Source of the DNA: Anaeromonas frigoriresistens
Lineage (GTDB): Bacteria > Bacillota > Clostridia > Tissierellales > SIT17
NCBI RefSeq assembly: GCF_016820655.1
Contig: NZ_WSFT01000053.1
Coordinates: 124,001 to 188,000, forward strand
DNA: 64,000 nucleotides
Direction: 5' to 3'
A model generated the notes under the pieces. It had not been told where the DNA came from. It did not search any database and was given only the letters and a program-made list of their open reading frames with translations. How positions within the stretch are numbered: position 1 is the stretch's first letter; each line of letters starts with the position of its first letter. The position numbers and the translations under genes were made by a program. Shown here in pieces: positions 7,175-14,338 of the stretch.

Positions 7175-8458
7175 ATGTCAAAAGAGGAAAGAAAGATTAG
7201 AAGAAAACGAAAAAAAAGAATAAGACTAGGTATTTTAATTGCTATAATTGCATGTGTTCTTTTTGCTTTTTTTCCTAGTTTCTATAGTAGTAATTCAGGC
7301 ACACATCTAATTGAGAAAGAAAGAATTGAAAAGACTATTGAGAGTAAGACAATAGTAGTTAAAAAAGAAAGTATATATGAGTCAAAAGGTGAGGGTAATT
7401 TAAAGTTTCACTATGAAGAAGGAGAAAAGATTGGTAAAGGTGAAAAATTAGTCACTCATAACTCCAACTCCTCTAATTATGACTATAATACTCAGATTGA
7501 AGAAGTAGATAAAAAAATAGCTAAATTAAAAGATGATAATAAATCAAATATTTTATTTAGTGATGATATTAAGAAACTTCAAAATGAGATAGACGTCCTT
7601 ACTAAAAAAATATCATCAAAAGTAAAAGATGATGAAACAGAAGGTTTGGATGATTTAAGGGAAAAGTTGGAAGAAAAAATAGGTAAAAAGAATAAAATGA
7701 CACAGAATGAAGGATTCCTAGCCCAAAGAATAGAGGAATTAGAAGAAAAGAAGAATAGATTAACTAAAGATATGAACAATAATAATAATACATATTACAG
7801 TAAAGAACCCGGAATTATTTCTTATGAGTTTGATAATTTAGAAGAGGTTTATTCCTATAAAAATGTTTTAACTATGGAACCTAAGGATATAAATTTAGAT
7901 AAACAAACACCATTTAATACAAAAGAACTTACTAAGATAGAATTTGGACAACCTGTAGTCAAAGTAATAAATAATTTTAATTGGTATATATTAGCTAAGC
8001 TACCAATTGAAAAAGCAAATAGTTTGAATAAAGGAGATAATATCAGAGTAAGAGTAAAAGAAGATGGACAAGATTTAAAAGGTAATATTATTAATTTAAA
8101 ATCAGATAAAAAAAATACCTTAGTTTTAATTGAGTTTGATTCATTTTTACATAAGTATTACAAGGAAAGATTTCTTGAGGTTGATTTAATATTAAAAACA
8201 TACGAAGGATTAAAAATACCTTCTAAGGCAATAGTAGAGAAAGATGGATTAAAAGGTGTTTATACTAAAAATGTTGATACTGTTATTAAGTTTAAGCCTA
8301 TCAAGATACTTTATGAAAATGAAGATTTTAGTATTGTTGACCAGGGAGAAAGAGGCAACATATATATTGGAGAAGATAAAGAAAGATATAGTACTGTCAC
8401 TAGTTATGATGAAGTAATAATTGATGGAAATTTAATAAATAAATATATTGAGAAATAG
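7175..8458 (+). CDS. HlyD-like membrane-fusion (periplasmic adaptor type) protein
   Basis: This 427-residue protein has a very basic N-terminus, one membrane span (about residues 17-36) and an extracellular part. That part begins with a lipoyl-like beta region, contains a long charged coiled coil (about residues 110-200), and then returns to beta-rich barrel sequence (KIPSKAIVEKDGLKGVYT is typical of HlyD/RND adaptors). No transporter gene is next to it. Instead it heads the ylmE-sepF-ylmG-ylmH-divIVA division cluster. I chose ATG at 7175, seven bases from AGAGG, over GTG at 7169. The fold is likely, but the partner and cargo are unknown. Confidence 0.75.
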   Translation: MSKEERKIRRKRKKRIRLGILIAIIACVLFAFFPSFYSSNSGTHLIEKERIEKTIESKTIVVKKESIYESKGEGNLKFHYEEGEKIGKGEKLVTHNSNSSNYDYNTQIEEVDKKIAKLKDDNKSNILFSDDIKKLQNEIDVLTKKISSKVKDDETEGLDDLREKLEEKIGKKNKMTQNEGFLAQRIEELEEKKNRLTKDMNNNNNTYYSKEPGIISYEFDNLEEVYSYKNVLTMEPKDINLDKQTPFNTKELTKIEFGQPVVKVINNFNWYILAKLPIEKANSLNKGDNIRVRVKEDGQDLKGNIINLKSDKKNTLVLIEFDSFLHKYYKERFLEVDLILKTYEGLKIPSKAIVEKDGLKGVYTKNVDTVIKFKPIKILYENEDFSIVDQGERGNIYIGEDKERYSTVTSYDEVIIDGNLINKYIEK

Positions 8459-8470
8459 GGAGGGATTAAT

Positions 8471-9160
8471 ATTTCAATTAATGAAAATATCAGAGAAATT
8501 GAACAGAAAATCAATGAAGCTTGTAATCGAAGTAATAGAGAGAGAAAGGATATTAACCTAGTAGTTGTAACAAAAACAATCCCAGTGGATATTATGTCAG
8601 AGGCTATAGAATTAGGACTAAAGGATATTGGAGAAAATAAAGTTCAAGAAATAACAAAAAAGTATGAGACATTAGGTGATTCTGATCTTTATTGGCATAT
8701 GATAGGCCATTTGCAAACAAATAAAGTGAAATATATTATTGATAAAGTAGATTTAATACACTCGCTAGATAGAAAATCTCTAGCAAAGGAACTAAATAAA
8801 AGAGCAAAAAAGATAGATAAAGTAATAGATGTATTAGTACAGGTTAATATCGCAGAAGAAGAAAGTAAATTTGGATTAAAAAAAGAGAATGTTATGGAGT
8901 TTCTAAAGGTTTTAAAAGAATATCCTAATATAAAAGTAAAAGGCTTAATGACGATGGCTCCCTATGATGAGGATCCACAAAACATAAGATATGTATTTAA
9001 AGAAGCTAAAGAATTATTTGAAGAAGTAAAGAATCAGCAGCTTGCACATATTGAAATGGAGTATTTATCTATGGGGATGACAAATGATTTTGAGGTAGCC
9101 ATAGAAGAAGGTGCAAATATTATAAGAGTAGGAACAGGAATTTTTGGAAAGAGAAAATAA
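8471..9160 (+). CDS. ylmE: YggS/YlmE family pyridoxal-phosphate homeostasis protein, ATT start
   Basis: YggS/YlmE proteins bind pyridoxal 5'-phosphate and keep free PLP and amino-acid pools balanced. The PLP lysine is K35 in VVVTKTIP, and GLMTMAP, LSMGMTNDFE and IRVGTGIFG are all present. No ATG, GTG or TTG in frame gives the conserved N-terminus. The first GTG is at 8585 and would delete the lysine. ATT at 8471, six bases after GGAGGG, gives a 229-residue protein starting (M)SINENIREIEQKINEA, which fits the family. I therefore infer an ATT start. A sequencing error at the third base is the alternative. sepF follows after 12 bases. Confidence 0.9.
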   Translation: MSINENIREIEQKINEACNRSNRERKDINLVVVTKTIPVDIMSEAIELGLKDIGENKVQEITKKYETLGDSDLYWHMIGHLQTNKVKYIIDKVDLIHSLDRKSLAKELNKRAKKIDKVIDVLVQVNIAEEESKFGLKKENVMEFLKVLKEYPNIKVKGLMTMAPYDEDPQNIRYVFKEAKELFEEVKNQQLAHIEMEYLSMGMTNDFEVAIEEGANIIRVGTGIFGKRK

Positions 9161-9172
9161 GGAGGAATAAAA

Positions 9173-9619
9173 ATGTCTGAAAAGGGAAGTATTTTAAATA
9201 AAGTTAAGTATTTTATTGGTTTAGAGGATCTAGAAGAAGAATATGATGAGATGGAAGAAAATGAAAATCTAGTAGAAGATGACAGATCATTTAGTAAATC
9301 AAAACAAAAGAAAGTATTTAATATTCATACTAATAGTAATATAAAATTAGTAATACATGAACCAACAAAATATGAAGATATAGTTAAAGTTATAGATGAT
9401 GTAAAAAATAGAAAGCCTGTAGTATTAAATTTACAAGAAATAGAAAATGAAGAAAAGAGAAAAGTGTTTGATTTTACTAGTGGAGCAATATATACATTAG
9501 AGGGTAATATTCAAAAAGTTGCAAAAGATATATTTATTTTAGCACCTAGTAATGTTGAAATAGATGGTAGATTACATGAAGAATTAAAAAACAAGGGATT
9601 ATTTCCTTGGAAGAAATAA
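9173..9619 (+). CDS. sepF: Cell division protein SepF
   Basis: SepF bundles FtsZ filaments and ties the Z-ring to the membrane. The 148 residues show an N-terminal amphipathic stretch (ILNKVKYFIGLED), an acidic linker, and the C-terminal core that starts near residue 60 (IKLVIHEPTKYEDIVKVIDD, then NLQEIENEEKRKVFDFTSG). The gene has a GGAGG site and lies 12 bases after ylmE and 16 before ylmG. This order, ylmE-sepF-ylmG-ylmH-divIVA, is the standard dcw-adjacent cluster of Firmicutes. Confidence 0.96.
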   Translation: MSEKGSILNKVKYFIGLEDLEEEYDEMEENENLVEDDRSFSKSKQKKVFNIHTNSNIKLVIHEPTKYEDIVKVIDDVKNRKPVVLNLQEIENEEKRKVFDFTSGAIYTLEGNIQKVAKDIFILAPSNVEIDGRLHEELKNKGLFPWKK

Positions 9620-9635
9620 ATAAGAGGTGGATTTA

Positions 9636-9914
9636 GTGATATTAAATAATTACGTTTTAGCTCAAGCAGTAGATATGTTTATGGATTTATTGAAAATATT
9701 AATTATAGCAAGGATTTTTTTAACTTTAATAATTAGAGATTTAAGAAATCCTTTGTTGAATTTTATTTATCGTATTACAGAGCCTATATTAGCTCCTTTT
9801 AGAAACTTAATTAATAAATTAGGAATCAGTACAGGTATGTTTGATTTTTCACCATTACTCGCATTTCTTTTCTTAGACTTAGTTAGCGGGTTTATAATGA
9901 GATTATTATATTAG
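9636..9914 (+). CDS. ylmG: YggT/YlmG family membrane protein
   Basis: This 92-residue integral membrane protein has two hydrophobic segments separated by the family's loop RDLRNPLLNFIYRITEPILAP. The role is not firmly known; genetic links are to cell division and ion homeostasis. I place the start at GTG 9636, which is correctly spaced from AAGAGGTGG; an upstream in-frame GTG at 9627 overlaps that ribosome site. It is embedded between sepF and ylmH, with short gaps consistent with one transcript. Confidence 0.92.
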   Translation: MILNNYVLAQAVDMFMDLLKILIIARIFLTLIIRDLRNPLLNFIYRITEPILAPFRNLINKLGISTGMFDFSPLLAFLFLDLVSGFIMRLLY

Positions 9915-9923
9915 GAGTTATAT

Positions 9924-10715
9924 ATGATTGGGGATAAGAAAAAATATTTAGAACATATACAGGATGAAGATCAGATTATAACTTTACGAAAGATATTAGA
10001 TAATATAGAAAAGGTTATTAGAAATCATAGTATTGTTTCTTCTGATTTTCTTGATCCTTATCAAAGAGAGTTATCATATTCTATACTAAATAGATTTAAT
10101 GACATATCATACCATGAAGAAGGTGGATATGATAATGCTGAAAGAAAAGTAATAGTAATGTATCCTGACTATTTAAAGTATTCAGATTTAGAAAGTACAA
10201 TATCAGCAATAGAAGTCCAAGCAAAATATAAACATGCAAATCTAGGTCATAAGGATTTCTTAGGAGCATTAATGGGTTTAGGAGTAAAGAGAGAAAAAAT
10301 AGGTGATATCAATGTCTCTGATGAATCCACTCAAATAATAATTAGTAGTGAATTATCAGATTATATAATATTTAATCTAGATACTGTTGGTAAAGAATCA
10401 GTAGATTCCAAAGAGATTTCCCTTCAAAAGATTGATAATGTTGAAGAGGAATACAATAAGATTATTACCACTGTTTCCTCTCTAAGACTAGATACAATTA
10501 TTAGTGCTGCTTTTAATATATCAAGAAGTGATAGTTCTAATATTATAAAAAGTGATAAGGCTAAGGTGAATTTTAAACCTATAGATAATATTTCCTATCT
10601 AGTTAATGAAGGGGACTTAATATCTGTAAGGAAAAAAGGAAGAGTAAAATTAAAAGATATCTTAGGGGAATCTAAAAAAGGAAGATTAAGAATTCAAATT
10701 TATAAATACATATAA
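9924..10715 (+). CDS. ylmH: YlmH family S4-domain RNA-binding protein
   Basis: YlmH carries an N-terminal alpha/beta region and a C-terminal S4 RNA-binding domain. Homologues bind stalled 50S-peptidyl-tRNA complexes. At 263 residues it matches family length. The middle shows GHKDFLGALMGLGVKREKIGDI, and the S4 part starts near residue 190 with RLDTIISAAFNISRS and ends with VRKKGRVKLKDI. ATG lies 9 bases after ylmG, with GGAG close upstream. Its presence together with rqcH at 18307 is notable because both act on obstructed large subunits. Confidence 0.93.
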   Translation: MIGDKKKYLEHIQDEDQIITLRKILDNIEKVIRNHSIVSSDFLDPYQRELSYSILNRFNDISYHEEGGYDNAERKVIVMYPDYLKYSDLESTISAIEVQAKYKHANLGHKDFLGALMGLGVKREKIGDINVSDESTQIIISSELSDYIIFNLDTVGKESVDSKEISLQKIDNVEEEYNKIITTVSSLRLDTIISAAFNISRSDSSNIIKSDKAKVNFKPIDNISYLVNEGDLISVRKKGRVKLKDILGESKKGRLRIQIYKYI

Positions 10716-10728
10716 TGGAGGGGTAGCA

Positions 10729-11193
10729 ATGTTAACACCATTGGACATTCAAAACAAAGAGTTTGGTAAAGGGGTAAGGGGATATAACATAAAAGAAGTA
10801 GAAACTTTTTTAGATGAAATTATAGCTGATTATGAGAAATTATATAAGGAAAACATAGAATTGAAGGATAAGATGGCTTTGTTAAATGACCAACTTAAAC
10901 ATTATACTAGTATTGAAGAGACATTACAGAATACCTTAGTTGTTGCTCAGAAGACTGCTGAAGAGGTTAATATGAATGCTAAAGCAAAATATGATAACAT
11001 GATTAAGGAAGCTGAAATGAAAGCCAAAGATATTATTGATAGCGCTAATAAAGAGGTCATTAGCATTAATCAAGAATATGAAGATTCAAAAAAAGAAATG
11101 TTACTTTTTAAAATGAAGTTTAAGACTTTACTTAGATCCCAACTAGAAATGTCAGAAGAACTTTTTATAGAAGAATTAGCTGAAGAAAATTAA
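10729..11193 (+). CDS. divIVA: Cell-pole / septum protein DivIVA
   Basis: DivIVA senses negative membrane curvature at poles and septa and recruits partner proteins. The 154-residue sequence opens with the lipid-binding motif LTPLDIQNKEFGKGVRGYN, then EVETFLDEIIADYEKLYKEN. Coiled coil runs through most of the rest. It is the last gene of the cluster, with GGAGGGG before ATG and a strong terminator directly after the stop. Confidence 0.96.
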   Translation: MLTPLDIQNKEFGKGVRGYNIKEVETFLDEIIADYEKLYKENIELKDKMALLNDQLKHYTSIEETLQNTLVVAQKTAEEVNMNAKAKYDNMIKEAEMKAKDIIDSANKEVISINQEYEDSKKEMLLFKMKFKTLLRSQLEMSEELFIEELAEEN

Positions 11194-11210
11194 GGGGGTA
11201 ACCCCTTTTT
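11192..11210 (+). terminator. Terminator after divIVA
   Basis: AAGGGG (11192-11197) pairs with CCCCTT (11202-11207) across loop GTAA, followed by T residues to 11210. It overlaps the divIVA stop codon. Confidence 0.88.
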
Positions 11211-11234
11211 CTAATGTTAAGAGAAATATATTAC

Positions 11235-11262
11235 TTGACGTAATTTTAAAAATATATATAAT
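11235..11262 (+). promoter_or_regulatory. Promoter for mtnN
   Basis: TTGACG (11235-11240) and TATAAT (11257-11262) have a 16-base spacer. The -10 box is 30 bases before the mtnN start codon and downstream of the divIVA terminator. Confidence 0.7.
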
Positions 11263-11292
11263 TTAATAAGTAATAAAAATGGAGGCGTTATA

Positions 11293-11988
11293 ATGAAATT
11301 AGGTATTATTGGAGCAATGGATGAAGAAATTGAAATCATAAAAAATGAGATGGAAATAGATTCAGAAGATATAAAAGCCCAGACTATATTTTATAGTGGC
11401 AAGTTTCAGGGTAAGAATATAATATTAGTAAGATGTGGTATAGGAAAAGTAAATGCTGCAATTATAGCACAAATTCTAATATCAGAATATAAAGTAGATA
11501 CTATAATTAATACTGGTGTAGCTGGCGGAGTAAAAGAAGATATTGAAATAGGAGATGTTGTAGTATCTGATGATGTTTTAGAACATGACTTTGATGCTAG
11601 AAGTTTTGGATACAAATTAGGAGAAATACCAAGACTAAACATATCAAAGTTCAAATCTGATAATAAGCTTGTAGAATTAGCAATAAACTCAACAGAAATG
11701 GAACTAGCAGATCATAAAGTGTATAAAGGAAGAATTGTTTCTGGGGATGTTTTTGTGGCAAGTCCAGAAAAGAAAAAGTTTTTATGGGATGAATTTAATG
11801 CTTATTGTGTAGAAATGGAAGGAGCTGCAATTGGTCATACATGTTATATCAATGAAATATCATTCGTAATAATAAGAGCAATTTCTGATAAGGCCGATGG
11901 CTCTGCAGATAATAATTTTAATGAATTTGTTATTGATGCTAGTAATAAATCTGTAAATATACTAAAGAGAATTTTATGTAGGTTATAA
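11293..11988 (+). CDS. mtnN: 5'-methylthioadenosine / S-adenosylhomocysteine nucleosidase
   Basis: MtnN hydrolyses methylthioadenosine and S-adenosylhomocysteine to adenine plus the thioribose or ribosylhomocysteine product, recycling the by-products of SAM enzymes. The 231 residues contain the acid-base glutamate in GAMDEEIEII (near residue 11), NTGVAGG, the substrate motif VEMEGAAIGH near residue 173, and the catalytic aspartate in RAISDKAD near residue 197. The window encodes several SAM users (RlmN, RsmB, RsmD and radical SAM proteins). A GGAGG site precedes ATG. aroF follows 23 bases later. Confidence 0.97.
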   Translation: MKLGIIGAMDEEIEIIKNEMEIDSEDIKAQTIFYSGKFQGKNIILVRCGIGKVNAAIIAQILISEYKVDTIINTGVAGGVKEDIEIGDVVVSDDVLEHDFDARSFGYKLGEIPRLNISKFKSDNKLVELAINSTEMELADHKVYKGRIVSGDVFVASPEKKKFLWDEFNAYCVEMEGAAIGHTCYINEISFVIIRAISDKADGSADNNFNEFVIDASNKSVNILKRILCRL

Positions 11989-12011
11989 GAAGCAGCAATG
12001 GAGGAATTAAA

Positions 12012-12827
12012 GTGAATTTAAAATACATTGGAAAAGATAAAGAAGAGAAAAAGGTCATAGATTTAGGAGATAATGTAAAAATAGGAGATAATAATTTTAC
12101 AATAATTGGTGGTCCTTGTTCTGTTGAGAGTAGAAGTCAAATAGAAAAGATAGCTTCATATCTTTCTGAAAAGAATATAAAAATTCTTCGAGGAGGAGCA
12201 TTTAAACCTAGAACATCTCCTTACTCTTTTCAAGGTTTAGGATTTGAAGGTCTCAAATATTTAAAAGAGTGTGGAGAAAAATATAATATGAAAATAGTAT
12301 CAGAGATTCTAGATCCTAGAGATGTAGAAGATGCTATTGATTATGTTGATATTATTCAAATAGGTTCTAGAAATATGCAAAATTATACTTTGTTAAAAGA
12401 AGTTGGTAAGGTGAATAAACCAGTAATGTTAAAAAGAGGTATGACTGCTACAATAGAAGAATGGTTAATGGCAGCTGAGTATATTGCATTAGAAGGTAAC
12501 GATAACATTATTCTTTGTGAAAGAGGTATAAGAACCTTTGATAACTATACCCGTAATACATTAGATCTTACAGTAGTCCCAATATTAAAAGCTCTAACAA
12601 AATTACCAATAATAATAGATCCTAGTCATGGAACAGGGGTAAGACGTCTAGTTGCACCAATGTCTAAGGCATCAGCAGCTGTAGAAGCTGATGGTATAAT
12701 GGTAGAGGTACACTTTAGTCCAGAGGAGGCTTTATCTGATGGACATCAATCTATAGATTTTAGAGCATTTGATGAATTGATTGAAGAGACTAATAGAGTT
12801 TTTGATTGTATTTCTGGAATAAAATAA
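12012..12827 (+). CDS. aroF: 3-deoxy-7-phosphoheptulonate synthase, type I beta
   Basis: This enzyme condenses phosphoenolpyruvate with erythrose 4-phosphate, the first step of the shikimate pathway. The 271 residues include GGPCSVES, RGGAFKPRTSPYSFQG, IGSRNMQNY, LKRG and DPSHGTG, which mark the KDO8P-synthase-like (Ibeta) subgroup. Only a short N-terminal tail precedes the barrel, so the ferredoxin-like or chorismate-mutase regulatory domains fused in Thermotoga and Bacillus are absent. That suggests an enzyme without aromatic feedback. The start is GTG after GGAGG. No other shikimate gene is in the window. Confidence 0.95.
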   Translation: MNLKYIGKDKEEKKVIDLGDNVKIGDNNFTIIGGPCSVESRSQIEKIASYLSEKNIKILRGGAFKPRTSPYSFQGLGFEGLKYLKECGEKYNMKIVSEILDPRDVEDAIDYVDIIQIGSRNMQNYTLLKEVGKVNKPVMLKRGMTATIEEWLMAAEYIALEGNDNIILCERGIRTFDNYTRNTLDLTVVPILKALTKLPIIIDPSHGTGVRRLVAPMSKASAAVEADGIMVEVHFSPEEALSDGHQSIDFRAFDELIEETNRVFDCISGIK

Positions 12828-12830
12828 TGT

Positions 12831-12875
12831 CACGCTAGTTATATTACTTCATACAATAGTAATATAACTAGCGTG
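12831..12875. repeat. 18-bp perfect hairpin after aroF
   Basis: Eighteen bases from 12831 (CACGCTAGTT...) are exactly complementary to 12858-12875 (...AACTAGCGTG), with a 9-base loop TCATACAAT. It starts three bases after the aroF stop codon. No T run follows; instead AGGTG, a possible ribosome site for the small ORF at 12886, comes next. It may terminate aroF or protect its 3' end, or act on the small ORF. Confidence 0.7.
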
Positions 12876-12885
12876 AGGTGTTTAT

Positions 12886-13008
12886 ATGGAAAGAGAAAAT
12901 ACTGACTATCTATTGTTTTTTTTCCTATTATTATCTGAATTTTGGAATGCAAAATTTAAAAAAGATAATTTGTTATTTTTTTACTTATTATTGACTTTTT
13001 ACAGTTGA
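12886..13008 (+). CDS. Small hydrophobic protein with internal repeat (candidate)
   Basis: This 40-residue reading frame starts at ATG behind GAGGTG. The sequence holds two copies of a similar hydrophobic unit, DYLLFFFLLLSEF and DNLLFFYLLLTFY, joined by a short basic stretch (NAKFKKD). It would span or lie in the membrane. I recognise no family with confidence; short LLFFFLLL-type proteins do occur in clostridial genomes. The upstream hairpin (12831-12875) and the downstream terminator (13019-13058) frame it as a unit. The internal similarity argues for real coding, but AT-rich DNA can also produce such strings. Confidence 0.5.
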   Translation: MERENTDYLLFFFLLLSEFWNAKFKKDNLLFFYLLLTFYS

Positions 13009-13018
13009 ATAAATAAAC

Positions 13019-13058
13019 AAAGAAATCTCCATTATATAGATAGTGGGGTTTTCTTTTT
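13019..13058 (+). terminator. Terminator after the small hydrophobic ORF
   Basis: AAAGAAATCTCC pairs with GGGGTTTTCTTT around an AT-rich loop, with one T-T mismatch and one G-T pair, and the 3' arm ends in a T run. It lies 11 bases after the small ORF. Confidence 0.7.
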
Positions 13059-13097
13059 GGGTATGATAATAATATAGACAAAATTAGGAGGGTATCT

Positions 13098-13760
13098 ATG
13101 AATACAAATGAAATGGAAAAGTATAAAGAAATGTTAATTAAAGAAAGAAATGAGATAATTGATACAATTCATGATTTAGAAGAAGAACATGAAGGTTCAT
13201 TACAAGAATCTACAAATGAATTATCAGTATACGATAATCACCCAGCAGATCTTGGGACTGAAACTTTTATGCAGGAACAAAACATTAATTTAAAAGATAG
13301 AGAAAAGATGATACTTAATAAAATAGATATTGCTTTAAAAAATATTGAAGAGAATAACTATGGGAATTGTGTTGTATGTGGTAAGGAAATAGAAGAGGAA
13401 AGGTTAGATATAATACCTTATACAGTAACATGTATTGATCACAAGGAAGAAGTAGAAAGAGCTATTATGAGTGACAGACCAGTAGAGGAAGAATTTCTAA
13501 AAAATTCTTTTGGAAGGACTAATAAGGACAACAGTGAAGAAAATTATGTAGGAACTGATGGAGAAGATATCCTTCAGAAAGTAGAAGAGTTTAATAAGAT
13601 AGATAAGGATCCTTCAAATAATGGAGGAGATATGTTTGACGTATTTGATGAAAAAGAAAGTGGGGCAGTAGAGGATGTAGAAAACATACCTGAAGGTTAT
13701 TATAAAGGTCAATTAAGTAATGAAAATAGGGAAGATATCCCTGATGATCAAAAAGAATAA
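13098..13760 (+). CDS. TraR/DksA-type zinc-finger protein (YteA-like)
   Basis: This 220-residue acidic protein has an N-terminal helical hairpin (MEKYKEMLIKERNEIIDTIHDLEEE), a middle NHPADLGTETF motif typical of the YteA group, and a zinc-finger-like segment C91-X2-C94 ... C112-X2-H115, where the fourth ligand is histidine rather than cysteine. The C-terminal 80 residues are low-complexity and acidic. DksA relatives modulate RNA polymerase; the role of YteA-type proteins is not established, although the group is common in sporulating Firmicutes. It is monocistronic, with a terminator directly after the stop. GGAGGG precedes the ATG. Confidence 0.88.
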   Translation: MNTNEMEKYKEMLIKERNEIIDTIHDLEEEHEGSLQESTNELSVYDNHPADLGTETFMQEQNINLKDREKMILNKIDIALKNIEENNYGNCVVCGKEIEEERLDIIPYTVTCIDHKEEVERAIMSDRPVEEEFLKNSFGRTNKDNSEENYVGTDGEDILQKVEEFNKIDKDPSNNGGDMFDVFDEKESGAVEDVENIPEGYYKGQLSNENREDIPDDQKE

Positions 13761-13790
13761 TAAGGGCTATTGTCAATAGTCCTTATTATT
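13759..13790 (+). terminator. Terminator after the DksA-like gene
   Basis: AATAAGGGCTATT (13759-13771) pairs with AATAGTCCTTATT (13775-13787) with one G-T pair and loop GTC. The left arm includes the end of the stop codon. Confidence 0.75.
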
Positions 13791-13833
13791 GTATTCTATG
13801 TTATGGTTGTAATTATTGATAATATACATTATT

Positions 13834-13857
13834 ATTATATTATTATATTATTATATT
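13834..13857 (+). repeat. Three tandem copies of the octamer ATTATATT
   Basis: Positions 13834-13841, 13842-13849 and 13850-13857 are identical octamers. They lie 18 bases before the lspA start codon and about 7 bases before its AAGGAGG site, so slippage would change leader length without touching the coding sequence. Confidence 0.8.
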
Positions 13858-13875
13858 AATCATAAGGAGGATTTG

Positions 13876-14325
13876 ATGTATATTATTCCTATTCTAATCA
13901 TTTTATTAGATCAGCTAACAAAATTTTGGGCATTAAACACTTTGAAAGGATCTGAACCAATCGTTCTTATCAATGAATTTCTTCAATTTAATTTTGTAAA
14001 AAATTATGGAGCTGCTTTTGGTATAATGAAATATCAACGTATGTTCTTTTTAGTAATTACAATTTTAATAGTACTAGGTATGATCTATTACATAAAAAAA
14101 TATAATAATACTAAAATTATGAATTATAGCTTAGTAATGATAATTGGCGGAGCTATAGGTAATTTTATTGATAGATTAAGAGTTGGATATGTAATTGATT
14201 TTATTGATGTTAACTTTTGGGGATTTTATGATTTTCCAGTTTTTAATATAGCTGATAGTTTTATAGTGATAGGTACTATCCTATTAGTAGTATTAGTTTT
14301 AACTAATAAACATGAAGTAAATTAG
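13876..14325 (+). CDS. lspA: Lipoprotein signal peptidase (signal peptidase II)
   Basis: LspA removes the signal peptide from diacylglyceryl-modified prolipoproteins in the membrane. The chosen ATG follows AAGGAGG and gives 149 residues starting MYIIPILIILLDQLTKFWA, the family's first span. Catalytic aspartates are D99 in GNFIDRLRVGYVIDF and D127 in FNIADS. There are four hydrophobic segments. The gene is 13 bases before ylyB, and lspA-ylyB-pyrR-uraA is the same order as lspA-ylyB-pyrR-pyrP in B. subtilis. Confidence 0.97.
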   Translation: MYIIPILIILLDQLTKFWALNTLKGSEPIVLINEFLQFNFVKNYGAAFGIMKYQRMFFLVITILIVLGMIYYIKKYNNTKIMNYSLVMIIGGAIGNFIDRLRVGYVIDFIDVNFWGFYDFPVFNIADSFIVIGTILLVVLVLTNKHEVN

Positions 14326-14338
14326 AAAGAGTGATTTA

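Noticed and set aside
12828-13097. Riboswitch or T-box between aroF and the DksA-like gene
   Set aside because: The perfect hairpin has no conserved riboswitch or T-box core, and a small ORF occupies the remainder.
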